A DNA stretch of 53,699 nt from an uncultured Flavobacteriales bacterium (lineage in GTDB: Bacteria; Bacteroidota; Bacteroidia; Flavobacteriales_E; Vicingaceae): positions 1-53,699 of the forward strand of contig CAJQON010000046.1 in assembly GCA_905479995.1 (NCBI GenBank). The letters run 5' to 3'. Shown in pieces: positions 16,316 to 25,119 of this stretch (position 1 is the first letter of the stretch; each line of letters opens with the position of its first letter). The notes beneath the pieces are model-generated. The model had not been told where the DNA came from and did not search any database. It was given only the letters and a program-made list of their open reading frames with translations. The position numbers were made by a program, and so were the translations under genes.

Positions 16316-16543
16316 TCAGCATTTAGCTAGATACTTTTTAAGGTAAATCGGTTGCAACTCATATTGTTTGCCAAAGTTTTGTCTTACCCAACACAACAAT
16401 TCATCCATCTCCTCTTCCAACAAATTTTGGTAAGCCTTAGAAAGTTCTTTTTTAAATAAAGCAGCATCAAAACTCATCTTGCTTAATATATTCTTGCTGT
16501 AGGCTAACATTTTTATCGATTTTACTTTAGTTATAACTTTCAT
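16316..16543 (-). CDS. Small hypothetical basic/helical protein
   Basis: A 75-residue protein, mostly alpha-helical by composition, with K-E-L-S-K-A-Y-Q-N-L-L-E-E-E-M-D-E-L-L-C-W-V-R-Q-N-F and a basic N-terminus. It has no signal peptide or TM. I recognise no family. A TAATTTTG box lies 30 bases upstream and codon use resembles the neighbours, which favours a real gene; it lies alone between two gaps of about 150 bases. An internal ATG at 16477 would give a shorter form. Confidence 0.5.
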   Translation of the reverse strand: MKVITKVKSIKMLAYSKNILSKMSFDAALFKKELSKAYQNLLEEEMDELLCWVRQNFGKQYELQPIYLKKYLAKC

Positions 16544-16573
16544 ACCTTTTTTTCTTAATGGTTGTTAAATTTA

Positions 16574-16581
16574 CAAAATTA
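16574..16581 (-). promoter_or_regulatory. Candidate -7 box (TAATTTTG) of the gene at 16543
   Basis: Exact TAnnTTTG on the minus strand, 30 bases before the ATG, with no clear -33 TTTG at 19-21 bases. It is the same octamer as the -7 box of the T9SS gene next to it. Confidence 0.4.
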
Positions 16582-16700
16582 AATCGACTTTAAGACTTTA
16601 TTCTGTAGTTAGAATTCGCTAACAAAACTTAATAACAACAATCTTAACTAATTATTATTAGCTATCTTTACTTTTAAGATTTTTTAACAAAAAAAAGGAA

Positions 16701-18452
16701 ATGAAAAATTTACTACTAGTACTATCTATACTGTCATCAGTATTGCTTCAAGCAGCTAAAATTAGTTACGAAGTTGCAATGCCAGAACCACACACGCATT
16801 ATTATGAAGTAAAAATGAAGGTGAGTGATTATGAAAAAGATCATTTTGACATTCAAATGCCGGTTTGGTCGCCAGGATCGTATTTGGTAAGAGAGTTTTC
16901 TAAAAGTGTTGAAGCAGTAAATGCTACTTTCAATAAAAAACTATTAAAAGCTGAACAAATTAACAAAAACACGTGGCGTATACATTCCGAAAAAGCAAAC
17001 AATGTAGTTATAAGTTACCGCGTTTATGCTTATGAGTTAAGCGTTAGAACGAGCTTTATTGATGCTTCTCATGGTTATTTTAACGGAACAAGTATGTTCA
17101 TGTACATCAACGAGCTAAAGAACACACCTCACCATTTAAAAATTATTCCATTTAAAGCATGGAAAAAGGTGAGTACTTCTTTAAAAAATACAGCAGCAAA
17201 AGGATTTGAATATGTTGCTACCGATTACGATATCTTAGTAGATTCTCCAGTTGAGATTGGAAACCATGAAACTTTCGACTTTACTTCGGCTGGAGTATTG
17301 CACCATGTAGCAATGTATGGAAAAGGCAATTACAATGTTGAAAAACTGAAAGTCGATATGGCTAAAATTACCCAAGCCTGTACAGATGTGTTTGGTGTTA
17401 ACCCAAACAAAGAATATACGTTTATCATTCATAACCTTACCAACGGAAGTGGAGGTTTGGAGCATTTAAGTTCTACTACTTTACAAGTTAACCGATGGAC
17501 ATACAGCGAAGGTTCTGCTTACAAAGGTTTTTTAAGTTTAGTGGCTCACGAATATTTTCACCTCTGGAATGTAAAACGAATTAGACCAATTGAATTAGGT
17601 CCATTTGATTACAACAATGAAAACTACACCAAACTATTATGGGTTATGGAAGGTTTTACCAGCTACTACGATGAGCTTTTATTATACAGAGCTGGCATTT
17701 ATGAAGAAGAAGAAATTATTGGAAAGTTTACCAACTCTATTAATCGAGTAGAAAACCAACCAGGAAACAAAGTTCAACCTGTTGCAGATGCTAGTTTTAA
17801 TGCTTGGATAAAATCTTATCGCCCTAATGAAAATAGCTACAACACAACCATTTCTTACTATACAAAAGGCTCTGTAATTGCCAACATGCTCGATTTAAAA
17901 ATTGCTAAAGCAAGCAACGGAAAAAAGAATTTAGACAACGTTATGCAATACTTGTACAAAGAGTTTTACCTCAAAGAAAAAAGAGGTTTCACCAATAAAG
18001 AAATGCAAGTAACCTTAGAGAAAGTATCAGGACTAAAGCTAAATGACTTTTTTGAAAAATACATTGATGGAACTCAAACCTTCGACTACAAAACCATTTT
18101 TGGATATGCCGGAATGAATGTGGAAGAATTAGTAAATGTTTCTCCAAGTATTGGTATTTCTATGTCAGGTTCTAATGTAATTAAAACGGTTTACAGAGGT
18201 GGATCTGCTTATGCTGGAGGCTTAAATGTTGATGATGAAATATTGGCAATTAATGGGTTTAGAGTAGAAGGGAATGCCAACGAATTTATTGAAGACAGTA
18301 AAGTTGGAGATCAAATTAGCGTATTAATTAGTAGAGACAATATTATTCAAACCATAGCATTTCCATTATTGGAAAAAGGTAATAAACGTTACTACGTTTT
18401 TAATGAAGAAGAAAAAAAGAATGTTGTATTTCAAAAATGGCTAAGCAAATGA
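16701..18452 (+). CDS. M61 family metallopeptidase with PDZ domain
   Basis: 583 residues with a signal peptide (cleavage near L-L-Q-A). The N-terminal beta domain (M-P-V-W-S-P-G-S-Y-L-V-R-E-F) and the catalytic domain match the M61 glycyl-aminopeptidase family: zinc motif H-E-Y-F-H at residues 283-287 followed by L-W-N-V-K-R-I-R-P, third ligand in W-V-M-E-G-F-T-S-Y-Y. A PDZ domain at about residues 470-570 (V-Y-R-G-G-S-A-Y-A-G-G-L-N-V-D-D-E-I-L-A-I-N-G) closes the protein, as in family members. It acts in the periplasm or envelope; the substrate is unknown. Its TGA overlaps the DHFR start as ATGA, so they are translationally coupled. Confidence 0.95.
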   Translation: MKNLLLVLSILSSVLLQAAKISYEVAMPEPHTHYYEVKMKVSDYEKDHFDIQMPVWSPGSYLVREFSKSVEAVNATFNKKLLKAEQINKNTWRIHSEKANNVVISYRVYAYELSVRTSFIDASHGYFNGTSMFMYINELKNTPHHLKIIPFKAWKKVSTSLKNTAAKGFEYVATDYDILVDSPVEIGNHETFDFTSAGVLHHVAMYGKGNYNVEKLKVDMAKITQACTDVFGVNPNKEYTFIIHNLTNGSGGLEHLSSTTLQVNRWTYSEGSAYKGFLSLVAHEYFHLWNVKRIRPIELGPFDYNNENYTKLLWVMEGFTSYYDELLLYRAGIYEEEEIIGKFTNSINRVENQPGNKVQPVADASFNAWIKSYRPNENSYNTTISYYTKGSVIANMLDLKIAKASNGKKNLDNVMQYLYKEFYLKEKRGFTNKEMQVTLEKVSGLKLNDFFEKYIDGTQTFDYKTIFGYAGMNVEELVNVSPSIGISMSGSNVIKTVYRGGSAYAGGLNVDDEILAINGFRVEGNANEFIEDSKVGDQISVLISRDNIIQTIAFPLLEKGNKRYYVFNEEEKKNVVFQKWLSK

Positions 18453-18958
18453 TCACCTCTTTAATTGTAGCAGTAGCAAAAAATTACGCCATAGGTAAAG
18501 ACAATAACCTTTTATGGCATTTACCAAATGACATGAAATATTTCAAGGAAAAAACCTTGGATCATCACATTATTACTGGCCGAAAAAACTACATTTCAAT
18601 ACCAGAACGTTTTAGACCTTTGGTTAACCGAACCAACATTGTACTATCCAGAAACACTTCCTTTACAGAAGAGGGATGTATAGTTAAACATTCGCTGGAA
18701 GCTGCTATAGCTTATGCGAAAGATGCTGGCGAAACAGAATTATTTATAATTGGTGGTGGTGAAATATACAAAGAAGCTTTAGAAAGCAACTTAATCGACA
18801 AAATGTACATTACCCATGTAGATTCAGATTATGAAGGTGACACCTTTTTTCCTGAAGTGGACAAAACCGTTTGGAACAAACAATTTGAATTAAGCATTGC
18901 TGAAGATGAAAAACATGCTCATCCTTTTTCATTTGCCGTTTACAACAAAATAAAATAG
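18449..18958 (+). CDS. folA: Dihydrofolate reductase
   Basis: 169 residues from the ATG at 18449, which overlaps the upstream stop as ATGA; an ATG 12 bases earlier (18437) is in frame but adds four residues the family lacks. Hallmarks: S-L-I-V-A-V-A-K-N-Y-A-I-G-K-D-N-N-L-L-W, H-L-P-N-D-M-K-Y-F-K-E-K-T (catalytic Asp in the L-P-x-D-x-x-x-F pattern), I-T-G-R-K-N-Y, F-I-I-G-G-G-E-I-Y and T-H-V-D-S-D-Y-E-G-D-T-F-F-P. It reduces dihydrofolate to tetrahydrofolate with NADPH in the cytoplasm. In most Bacteroidota folA accompanies thyA; thyA is not here. Confidence 0.96.
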   Translation: MITSLIVAVAKNYAIGKDNNLLWHLPNDMKYFKEKTLDHHIITGRKNYISIPERFRPLVNRTNIVLSRNTSFTEEGCIVKHSLEAAIAYAKDAGETELFIIGGGEIYKEALESNLIDKMYITHVDSDYEGDTFFPEVDKTVWNKQFELSIAEDEKHAHPFSFAVYNKIK

Positions 18959-18989
18959 ATTAAATCAATACGTATAAATTAGACTCAAT

Positions 18990-19824
18990 ATGCTAACGAT
19001 AAATCCAAAAGAAATTGAAGTACCAAAATTACATCATTATTTACTAGGAGCAGTTGGTCCACGACCAATAGCTTTTGCGAGCACAGTTGATGAAAATGGA
19101 GTAAGAAATTTAAGCCCATTTAGTTTTTTTTAACGTGTTTAGTGCAAACCCTCCAATCATGGTGTTTTCTCCTGCTCGTAGCGGAAGAACAGGTGCAACT
19201 AAAAACACCTTTGAAAATGCAAAACGAACCAAGGAAGTTGTAATAAATGTAGTCAATTACAGCATCGTTCAACAAATGTCATTGTCAAGTTCACCTTATG
19301 CAGCAGAAATTGATGAGTTTGAAAAATCTGGATTAACGCCAATTGCTTCAGATTTAATAAAACCATTTCGAGTAAAAGAATCGCCTGTTCAATTTGAATG
19401 CAAAGTAAACGAAGTTGTTGAATTGGGTCAAAATGGTGGTGCAGGGAACTTAGTTATATGTGAAGTATTAAAAATACACATTGATGAAAATATATTGGAC
19501 GACAAGCAAATGATTGATCAACACAAAATTGATTTGGTAAGTAGAATGGGAGGAAACTGGTATTGTAGAGCCAATTCGGATTCCATGTTTGAAATTCAAA
19601 AACCAATTACCTCTATTGGTATTGGTGTTGACGCTTTTCCTGATGAAATTAGAAATAGCTCCATTTTAACTGGAAACGATTTAGGTTTATTGGGAAGCAT
19701 CGAAGATTTTCCTTCTCAAGATGAAATTGATGCGTATAATTTTTCTGGAGACAAACACCAAACTGCTAAGGAACTTCTTGCTAAAGACGAAGTAATGAAT
19801 GCATGGAAAGTACTATTAAAGTAA
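18990..19824 (+). pseudogene. Flavin reductase-like protein, interrupted by +1 T in an 8-T run
   Basis: The ATG at 18990 opens a frame reading M-L-T-I-N-P-K-E-I, G-P-R-P-I-A-F-A-S-T-V-D, N-L-S-P-F-S-F-F and then stops at TAA 19131-19133, right after eight Ts (19124-19131). One base over, the frame continues as N-V-F-S-A-N-P-P-I-M-V-F-S-P-A-R-S to 19824 without another stop. Together they make a complete ~277-residue FMN-binding split-barrel (flavin reductase-like, COG1853-type) protein. The S-F-F-N-V-F-S join is exactly the family's motif, so a single T is extra. A GTG at 19135 could start the C-terminal piece alone but would lack the flavin-binding N-terminus. It may be a sequencing error, a recent mutation, or a gene expressed by transcript slippage. 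It ends 1 base before the transporter gene. Confidence 0.88.
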
Positions 19825-19825
19825 G

Positions 19826-21220
19826 ATGAAACTGGCAGCTAAATACACTCGAGTATTTAAATATATTCTTCCAGCTCCATTTACCATTGCAATTGCTCTA
19901 ACACTTCTTACATTTATAATTGCCTTGTTGTTTACTGATCCAGTTCCAACAAACAACGAAGCCCACATTTTTCAACTCTTAAAATTTTGGGAAGACGGAG
20001 TTTGGCATTCTGGTCTGATGGTTTTCGCCATGCAAATGATGCTCATGCTGGTCTTAGGACATGTTTTAGCCTTAACTAAACCTGTAAACAGCTTCATTAA
20101 TTTGGTAGTAAAAAGATGCAACAGTACAGCTAAAGCTGCTGCATTAGTTACACTATTAACTGTATTAGTTAGCCTTTTCAACTGGGGATTGGGACTTATT
20201 TTTGGCGCAATATTCGCACGTAAAGTTGCCGAACACGCCACGAAACAAAACCTAAAAATTAATTACCACATTATTGGAGCAGCAGGTTATTCTGGCTTAA
20301 TGGTTTGGCATGGTGGACTATCAGGATCATCTTTAGCAAAAGTAGCTGAACCCGGTCATCTCAAAAACATGATGTCAGGTTTATTGTCTGAAAAACAATT
20401 AAACCTTTTACCAGAACAAATTTCTTACTGGGATACAGTAGGTTCTTCTATGAATTTAATGGTAATGGCTTTATTGATTATCGTTTTACCACTATCTATA
20501 TATTTGTTAGGAAAAAAAATAACCCCAACAGAAAATATCGTTTTAGAAAAAATTACCGAAACAACTACATCATCTATAGACGCAAAAGGCGCAGAAAAAT
20601 TAGATTATTCCAAGTGGTTTTCTAAAACGATTGGAGCTTTACTTTTAGGTTATATTGGCTACAAAATTGCCATCGTTTATGCCTTCGATTTCTTGCGCTT
20701 TTTTAATCCAAACAACATTAACCTCTTGCTATTTACTTTAGCCATTCTTTTCCATCAAAACTTTGTCGCATTTTTAAAAGCAGTAGATGTCGCCATTTCT
20801 GGAGCTGCAGGAATTCTAATCCAATTCCCGCTTTACTTTGGTATCATGGGCATCATGAGGAGTTCTGGTTTAGTAACCGATATTTCTGGCTTTTTTGTTC
20901 AAATATCTACAGAAACTACCTATCCATTGTTTACTTTTTTAAGTGCTGGATTAGTCAATATTTTTGTTCCTAGTGGTGGCGGTCAATGGGCGGTTCAAGG
21001 TCCTATTATTGTACAAGCAGCTACAAATCTAGATATCTCTTTACCCAAAAGTATTATGGCTTTGGCATATGGCGATCAATTAACCAATATGCTACAACCA
21101 TTTTGGGCACTCCCATTATTGGGAATAACTGGTCTTAAAGCAAAAGAAATTTTACCTTACACCTTGTTTCTGATGTTAATTGGATTGTTAATTTTTGTAA
21201 GCTGTCTACTGATCTTTTAA
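19826..21220 (+). CDS. Short-chain fatty acid transporter, AtoE family
   Basis: 464 residues, the normal AtoE length, with about 10-12 TM helices. Features recalled for the family are present: N-terminal P-A-P-F-T-I-A-I-A-L-T-L-L-T-F, L-F-N-W-G-L-G-L-I-F-G-A-I-F-A-R, Y-S-G-L-M-V-W-H-G-G-L-S-G-S, Q-F-P-L-Y-F-G-I-M-G-I-M, and F-V-P-S-G-G-G-Q-W-A-V-Q-G-P near the C-terminus. The predicted role is uptake of short-chain fatty acids such as acetoacetate or butyrate across the inner membrane. It starts 1 base after the flavin-reductase-like gene. Its TAA shares the TTAA with the convergent permease stop. Confidence 0.93.
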   Translation: MKLAAKYTRVFKYILPAPFTIAIALTLLTFIIALLFTDPVPTNNEAHIFQLLKFWEDGVWHSGLMVFAMQMMLMLVLGHVLALTKPVNSFINLVVKRCNSTAKAAALVTLLTVLVSLFNWGLGLIFGAIFARKVAEHATKQNLKINYHIIGAAGYSGLMVWHGGLSGSSLAKVAEPGHLKNMMSGLLSEKQLNLLPEQISYWDTVGSSMNLMVMALLIIVLPLSIYLLGKKITPTENIVLEKITETTTSSIDAKGAEKLDYSKWFSKTIGALLLGYIGYKIAIVYAFDFLRFFNPNNINLLLFTLAILFHQNFVAFLKAVDVAISGAAGILIQFPLYFGIMGIMRSSGLVTDISGFFVQISTETTYPLFTFLSAGLVNIFVPSGGGQWAVQGPIIVQAATNLDISLPKSIMALAYGDQLTNMLQPFWALPLLGITGLKAKEILPYTLFLMLIGLLIFVSCLLIF

Positions 21221-22452
21221 ACAGATGGTAATTCCTCTACCGTTTTAGAATCTAAAGCATCTCTAATACCATTTCCTACCAACACAAAGGCCAATACCAT
21301 AAAAATTATGGCAACCCCTGGTAAAACAGCTAAATAAGCCTTCCCGGTAATTAAATAACCTTTATGCTCTGCAATTATTTTACCCCAAGTTGCTTGTGGT
21401 GGTTGAGCACCTATTCCTAAAAAGCTTAAGCCAGCTTCAATTAATATTGCTGCAGCAAAATTAATGGCAGAGATCACAATTACTGGCCCCAATACATTTG
21501 GAATCATATGTTTAAAAATAATTCTAGCATTAGTAAATCCTAAAGCTCTTCCAGCTTCAACAAATTCTTTTTCTCTTAAGCTTAACATTTGACCCCTAAC
21601 TACTCTGGCAACTTCAACCCACATGGTTAAACCTACTGCAATAAAAACCTGAGTTGTACCTTTTCCTAAAGCCATAGTAATTGCAATTACCAATAATAAT
21701 GTTGGAATAGACCAAACCACATTTATAAACCACATCACAACATCATCAACCCAGCCTCTAAAATAACCTGCCATTGCACCAAGCGTAATTCCAATAAACA
21801 ATGATATAAATACAGAAATAAACCCAACAGACAATGAAATCCATGTTCCTGCCATTAATCTACTTAACAAATCTCTTCCATACTTATCTGTTCCTAGATA
21901 ATACTTTTTAGAAACAATATGATTCTCTTTAACTTCATTGGTTAACTCATCAATAGATAAATGCTTTTTCCCTTCATTTAAAGTGTAAAAATCTAAATAA
22001 CCATCTTTAACTACAATTTCATTATGATCAATAGCATATACAATTCTAGCTAAGTTTATTTTCTCTATCTGACCATCGTTTACTTCTCCACCAGTATATT
22101 TTTCGATCACTAAATTATGTCCTTCAAAACTGTAATCGTAAATAGGAATTGTAGTAAAATCATTTTCAATTCCTTCAGTAAAGCCTTTCCAGAAACTAGT
22201 CTCTAATGCTTTCTTATCTTTTTTCTTATAAAGTAAATCAACAGAAAACCCTGGTTTTTTCGTAGTTATCTCTAATATCTGATCATTAGCTTTTGGTGTT
22301 CCATCAGGTCTTATAGCAGGACCAAAAACAGTAATAATAAGAGAACATAGAATTATAAAAAGCCCAAACATTGAAAGCTTATTCTTTTTTAAACGATGCC
22401 ATGCAATTGCAGACAAAGACTTTGACCCTATATTTTTCTTTTTTTTACTCAT
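21217..22452 (-). CDS. OppC/DppC-like ABC permease with enlarged periplasmic loop
   Basis: 411 residues, about 100 more than a typical DppC/OppC. TM1 (about residues 25-45) is followed by ~115 residues rich in charged residues before the conserved L-G-T-D-K-Y-G-R-D-L-L-S-R-L; then come five more TM helices and the permease loop E-A-G-R-A-L-G-F-T-N-A-R-I-I-F-K-H-M-I-P-N. C-terminal L-S-F-L-G-I-G-A-Q-P-P-Q-A-T-W-G is standard. It would form a peptide/nickel-type importer channel, yet no OppB, ATPase or binding protein is adjacent. It overlaps the GT2 gene by ATGA. Confidence 0.92.
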   Translation of the reverse strand: MSKKKKNIGSKSLSAIAWHRLKKNKLSMFGLFIILCSLIITVFGPAIRPDGTPKANDQILEITTKKPGFSVDLLYKKKDKKALETSFWKGFTEGIENDFTTIPIYDYSFEGHNLVIEKYTGGEVNDGQIEKINLARIVYAIDHNEIVVKDGYLDFYTLNEGKKHLSIDELTNEVKENHIVSKKYYLGTDKYGRDLLSRLMAGTWISLSVGFISVFISLFIGITLGAMAGYFRGWVDDVVMWFINVVWSIPTLLLVIAITMALGKGTTQVFIAVGLTMWVEVARVVRGQMLSLREKEFVEAGRALGFTNARIIFKHMIPNVLGPVIVISAINFAAAILIEAGLSFLGIGAQPPQATWGKIIAEHKGYLITGKAYLAVLPGVAIIFMVLAFVLVGNGIRDALDSKTVEELPSV

Positions 22453-23564
22453 TTATATTCTCTATGTTTCCATTTAAATCCTATAAGCATTGATAAAATC
22501 CATATGAAAACAACATAAAATGGATAGACCAATTGAACAGGAATAAAATAAAGCAACGAACGTTTCCTCTCAAAAAAAGAGGCTGCTAAAAGTAACAATA
22601 TAAAATCAAAAAGCCATTTACCAAGTAATAAGAATGTTAATTCCTGTATATAATTTTCGACCAATGGTAGTAAGGCATAGATTAAAATACAAGATAAGTT
22701 TTGAAGAAATATTAAAGCACTCAATGAAATGAGCAACTTATTTTTGTAATATTTTGTTTTAGAAGCCCATCTTAAACGCTGATTTACAAAATCTTTTAGC
22801 TTTTTTTGAGGTTCGGTTAGCACAATAGATTCTCTTGATAAAAAGCTTGAAATTTTAGCCTTGTTTAAAGAAAATTTTTCCAATAAAAACACATCATCAC
22901 CAGAAGGAGTTTTATGCTTATCAAACCCATTAACTCGTTGAAAAATAGATCGTTTATAAACCAAATTGGCTGCATTATTTAGAGTAGCTTTATTAAAAGA
23001 CAATGTTCCAAACTCTATTGCCTGCATTGCCAGCATATCCAACACCTGAAAATTGGCTAAAAACCCATTATTTTCATGAAACGAAACTGGTCCTAACAAC
23101 ATATCATTATCAACCATATTTGCAGCAATTAATTGCAACCAATCAGCCGTAACAACACAATCAGCATCGGTTGTAGCAATAACATTGTAATTCGATTTTT
23201 CAATACCCAACTTCAAGGCTTCCTTTTTTGTTTCTTTATTTTCTAACGAATAAACGCGTAGATTCAAGGAGCTATCTTGCAGAAATTCTTGAACAATTTC
23301 AAGAGAATTGTCTGAAGAATTATCATCAATAACAACTACTTCAAAACAATTATGATCTAAACTTTGCTTTTCAAGCGAATTCAGGCAATTTAAAATAGAA
23401 GCCGACTCATTTCTCATGGGAATAACAACAGAAATAGTGACTTGATTAGAAACAGTCTTTTTAACAGAAAAGCGTAGGTGACTATTAAAACCAATACTTA
23501 CCCAAAGCATGGTAATGCAATAAACAAGTGTAACAAATGATAATATTAAAATAACTGCTATCAT
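22449..23564 (-). CDS. Membrane glycosyltransferase family 2
   Basis: 371 residues. An N-terminal TM helix (about 1-25) is followed by a GT-A fold: V-I-S-V-V-I-P-M-R-N-E-S (strand and nucleotide loop), V-V-V-I-D-D-N-S-S-D-N-S, and the D-x-D-type T-T-D-A-D-C-V. G-D-D-V-F-L-L-E and Q-R-L-R-W-A-S-K (Q-x-x-R-W) follow, a pattern of processive or membrane-associated GT2 enzymes. Three C-terminal TM helices complete it. It transfers a sugar to a lipid or polysaccharide acceptor at the inner membrane; the substrate is unknown. It overlaps both neighbours by ATGA, and the flippase-like neighbour supports an envelope-glycan or lipid role. Confidence 0.93.
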   Translation of the reverse strand: MIAVILILSFVTLVYCITMLWVSIGFNSHLRFSVKKTVSNQVTISVVIPMRNESASILNCLNSLEKQSLDHNCFEVVVIDDNSSDNSLEIVQEFLQDSSLNLRVYSLENKETKKEALKLGIEKSNYNVIATTDADCVVTADWLQLIAANMVDNDMLLGPVSFHENNGFLANFQVLDMLAMQAIEFGTLSFNKATLNNAANLVYKRSIFQRVNGFDKHKTPSGDDVFLLEKFSLNKAKISSFLSRESIVLTEPQKKLKDFVNQRLRWASKTKYYKNKLLISLSALIFLQNLSCILIYALLPLVENYIQELTFLLLGKWLFDFILLLLAASFFERKRSLLYFIPVQLVYPFYVVFIWILSMLIGFKWKHREYK

Positions 23565-24517
23565 TTTTTCCTTAATAAATTAAGGTGATTAAGACCAGAA
23601 AGACCAATTAAAGCTGGAATACAAACATTTATTAACCATAAGGTAATCGATGCAGAAACAATAGCCAAATCATTCGCTGATACCACGCCAAAAACAAATA
23701 ATGCCACAGAACCTCTAACTCCTAATTCAGAAAAAACTAGTGTTGGTATTGCTGATGCCAGAAGAAAACAAACCGGAATTAATGCCCATTCGGTTGAAGA
23801 AGACAAGTGTACTCCAAAAGCATAAAGTATTAAATAATACTGAACGGTAAAAACAGCGTACCTCAAAAAACTGTATCCTAACATAATAACCAGTTCACCA
23901 GTTCTAAATGTCTCAAGTTTCTCATGTAGTTTAACTTTATTTAACCAAGGAATTAATTTAATTATCTTCCATATAAAGTGATAGGAAGAACTAAAGTAAA
24001 TAATAGTAGGTAAAAACGTAAACCCAATTAATTGAATTAAAACTGAATTCGTATTAGTTGATAACTTAAAAAGATGACCCGACAAATAAAAACCGATCCC
24101 ACCCAACAGAATTGTAACAAGCAGCTGAGAAAAACTTGAGACAACGGTTTTTAACGAAAGTTCTTTAAACTTATCACGATCTACAAGTAATGCTCTAAAG
24201 GGTATTTCGCCAATTCTATTAGGAGTAATAAGACTAGCAGTAACAGCAGTCATAACAGTTAAAAATGCAATTTTAAACTTAACTTTTAAAACTTTTTTAA
24301 TTGCAAATTGCCATTTTAAAGTTTCTAAGGCCCAATTAACAAACATTAAAGCAACAACGATAACAATGAGTATGTAATTAACTTCTAAATGAGCTAAACC
24401 CTCATTTGAATTGCTAAAATAAGCGGATATCTTATAAGCTATATAAACAACCGACAATAAACCAATGCTCCAACGAACAAGCAAATTAATATATTTGTAT
24501 GTAACCTGTTTATCCAA
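23561..24517 (-). CDS. Flippase-like/LPG synthase TM family protein
   Basis: 318 residues with about eight TM helices. The pattern I-T-P-N-R-I-G-E-I-P-F-R-A-L-L-V-D-R, S-F-S-Q-L-L-V-T and F-S-E-L-G-V-R-G-S-V-A matches the lysylphosphatidylglycerol-synthase TM/'flippase-like' family (UPF0104, TIGR00374). Many members sit beside glycosyltransferases and are thought to handle lipid-linked substrates; the catalytic aminoacyltransferase domain of MprF is absent. The start is TTG at 24515-24517; the first in-frame ATG (in V-V-A-L-M-F) lies over 50 codons in, within a TM helix. The stop overlaps the GT2 start by ATGA. Confidence 0.88.
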   Translation of the reverse strand: MDKQVTYKYINLLVRWSIGLLSVVYIAYKISAYFSNSNEGLAHLEVNYILIVIVVALMFVNWALETLKWQFAIKKVLKVKFKIAFLTVMTAVTASLITPNRIGEIPFRALLVDRDKFKELSLKTVVSSFSQLLVTILLGGIGFYLSGHLFKLSTNTNSVLIQLIGFTFLPTIIYFSSSYHFIWKIIKLIPWLNKVKLHEKLETFRTGELVIMLGYSFLRYAVFTVQYYLILYAFGVHLSSSTEWALIPVCFLLASAIPTLVFSELGVRGSVALFVFGVVSANDLAIVSASITLWLINVCIPALIGLSGLNHLNLLRKK

Positions 24518-24523
24518 TAAAAA

Positions 24524-24531
24524 TAAAATTA
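24524..24531 (-). promoter_or_regulatory. Candidate -7 box (TAATTTTA) abutting the TTG start at 24517
   Basis: TAATTTTA matches TAnnTTTG except for the last base and ends 6 bases before the TTG. Would give a near-leaderless transcript for the flippase-like/GT2/permease unit. Confidence 0.3.
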
Positions 24532-24551
24532 TGGTGTTAAATTAATACGAT

Positions 24552-24559
24552 TAACTTTG
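24552..24559 (+). promoter_or_regulatory. Candidate -7 box (TAACTTTG) abutting the ruvC start
   Basis: Exact TAnnTTTG match ending 5 bases before the GTG at 24565. The divergent gap to the next gene is only 47 bases, so the ruvC promoter must lie here. Implies a leaderless or nearly leaderless ruvC mRNA. Confidence 0.5.
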
Positions 24560-24564
24560 TTATA

Positions 24565-25119
24565 GTGATTAAAGATAAAATAATATTAGGAATAGATCCG
24601 GGTACAACCATAATGGGTTATGGCATTATTAAAATTGTAAATAATGAAATAACCTTAATTGCAATGGGCTCTATTGAATTGAATAAAATTAAAGATCATT
24701 TTATGCGATTGAATAAGATTTTTGAACGTACCCAATATCTTATTTCCGAATATAAACCCGATGAGTTTGCTATTGAGGCACCATTTATGGGTAAAAATGC
24801 TCAATCCATGTTAAAGCTGGGTAGAGCTCAAGGTATTTCAATGGCTGCTGCTCTCGCTAAAGACATTCCCGTAACAGAGTATGCTCCAACAAAAATAAAA
24901 CAATCTGTTACTGGTAAAGGAACAGCTTCAAAAGAACAGGTTGCTGGAATGCTTAAAAACATATTGAAGCTAAAGACCTTACCAAAACATTTAGATGCAA
25001 CAGATGGTTTAGCTGTAGCAGTATGTCATTATTTTCAAATGGGGAAACCTAAATCTCAAAAATCTTATTCGGGGTGGGATGCATTTGTTAAACAAAATCC
25101 TAAAAGGACAAAATCTTAA
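24565..25119 (+). CDS. ruvC: Holliday junction endonuclease RuvC
   Basis: 184 residues, normal length. It resolves Holliday junctions with RuvAB in recombination repair. Catalytic acidic residues are visible: I-L-G-I-D-P-G-T-T (Asp11), F-A-I-E-A-P-F-M-G-K, and the paired H-L-D-A-T-D-G-L-A-V-A at the C-terminus. G-R-A-Q-G and Y-A-P-T-K-I-K-Q-S-V-T-G-K-G-T-A-S-K are also typical. The start is GTG at 24565; no in-frame ATG fits upstream. A TAACTTTG box 5 bases upstream suggests a leaderless message. The stop is shared as TTAA with the convergent HIT gene. Confidence 0.97.
   Translation: MIKDKIILGIDPGTTIMGYGIIKIVNNEITLIAMGSIELNKIKDHFMRLNKIFERTQYLISEYKPDEFAIEAPFMGKNAQSMLKLGRAQGISMAAALAKDIPVTEYAPTKIKQSVTGKGTASKEQVAGMLKNILKLKTLPKHLDATDGLAVAVCHYFQMGKPKSQKSYSGWDAFVKQNPKRTKS

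Noticed and set aside
19135-19824. Separate gene starting at GTG 19135
   Set aside because: The product lacks the N-terminal flavin-site half, and the preceding 142 bases encode exactly that missing half, so it is one frameshifted gene.
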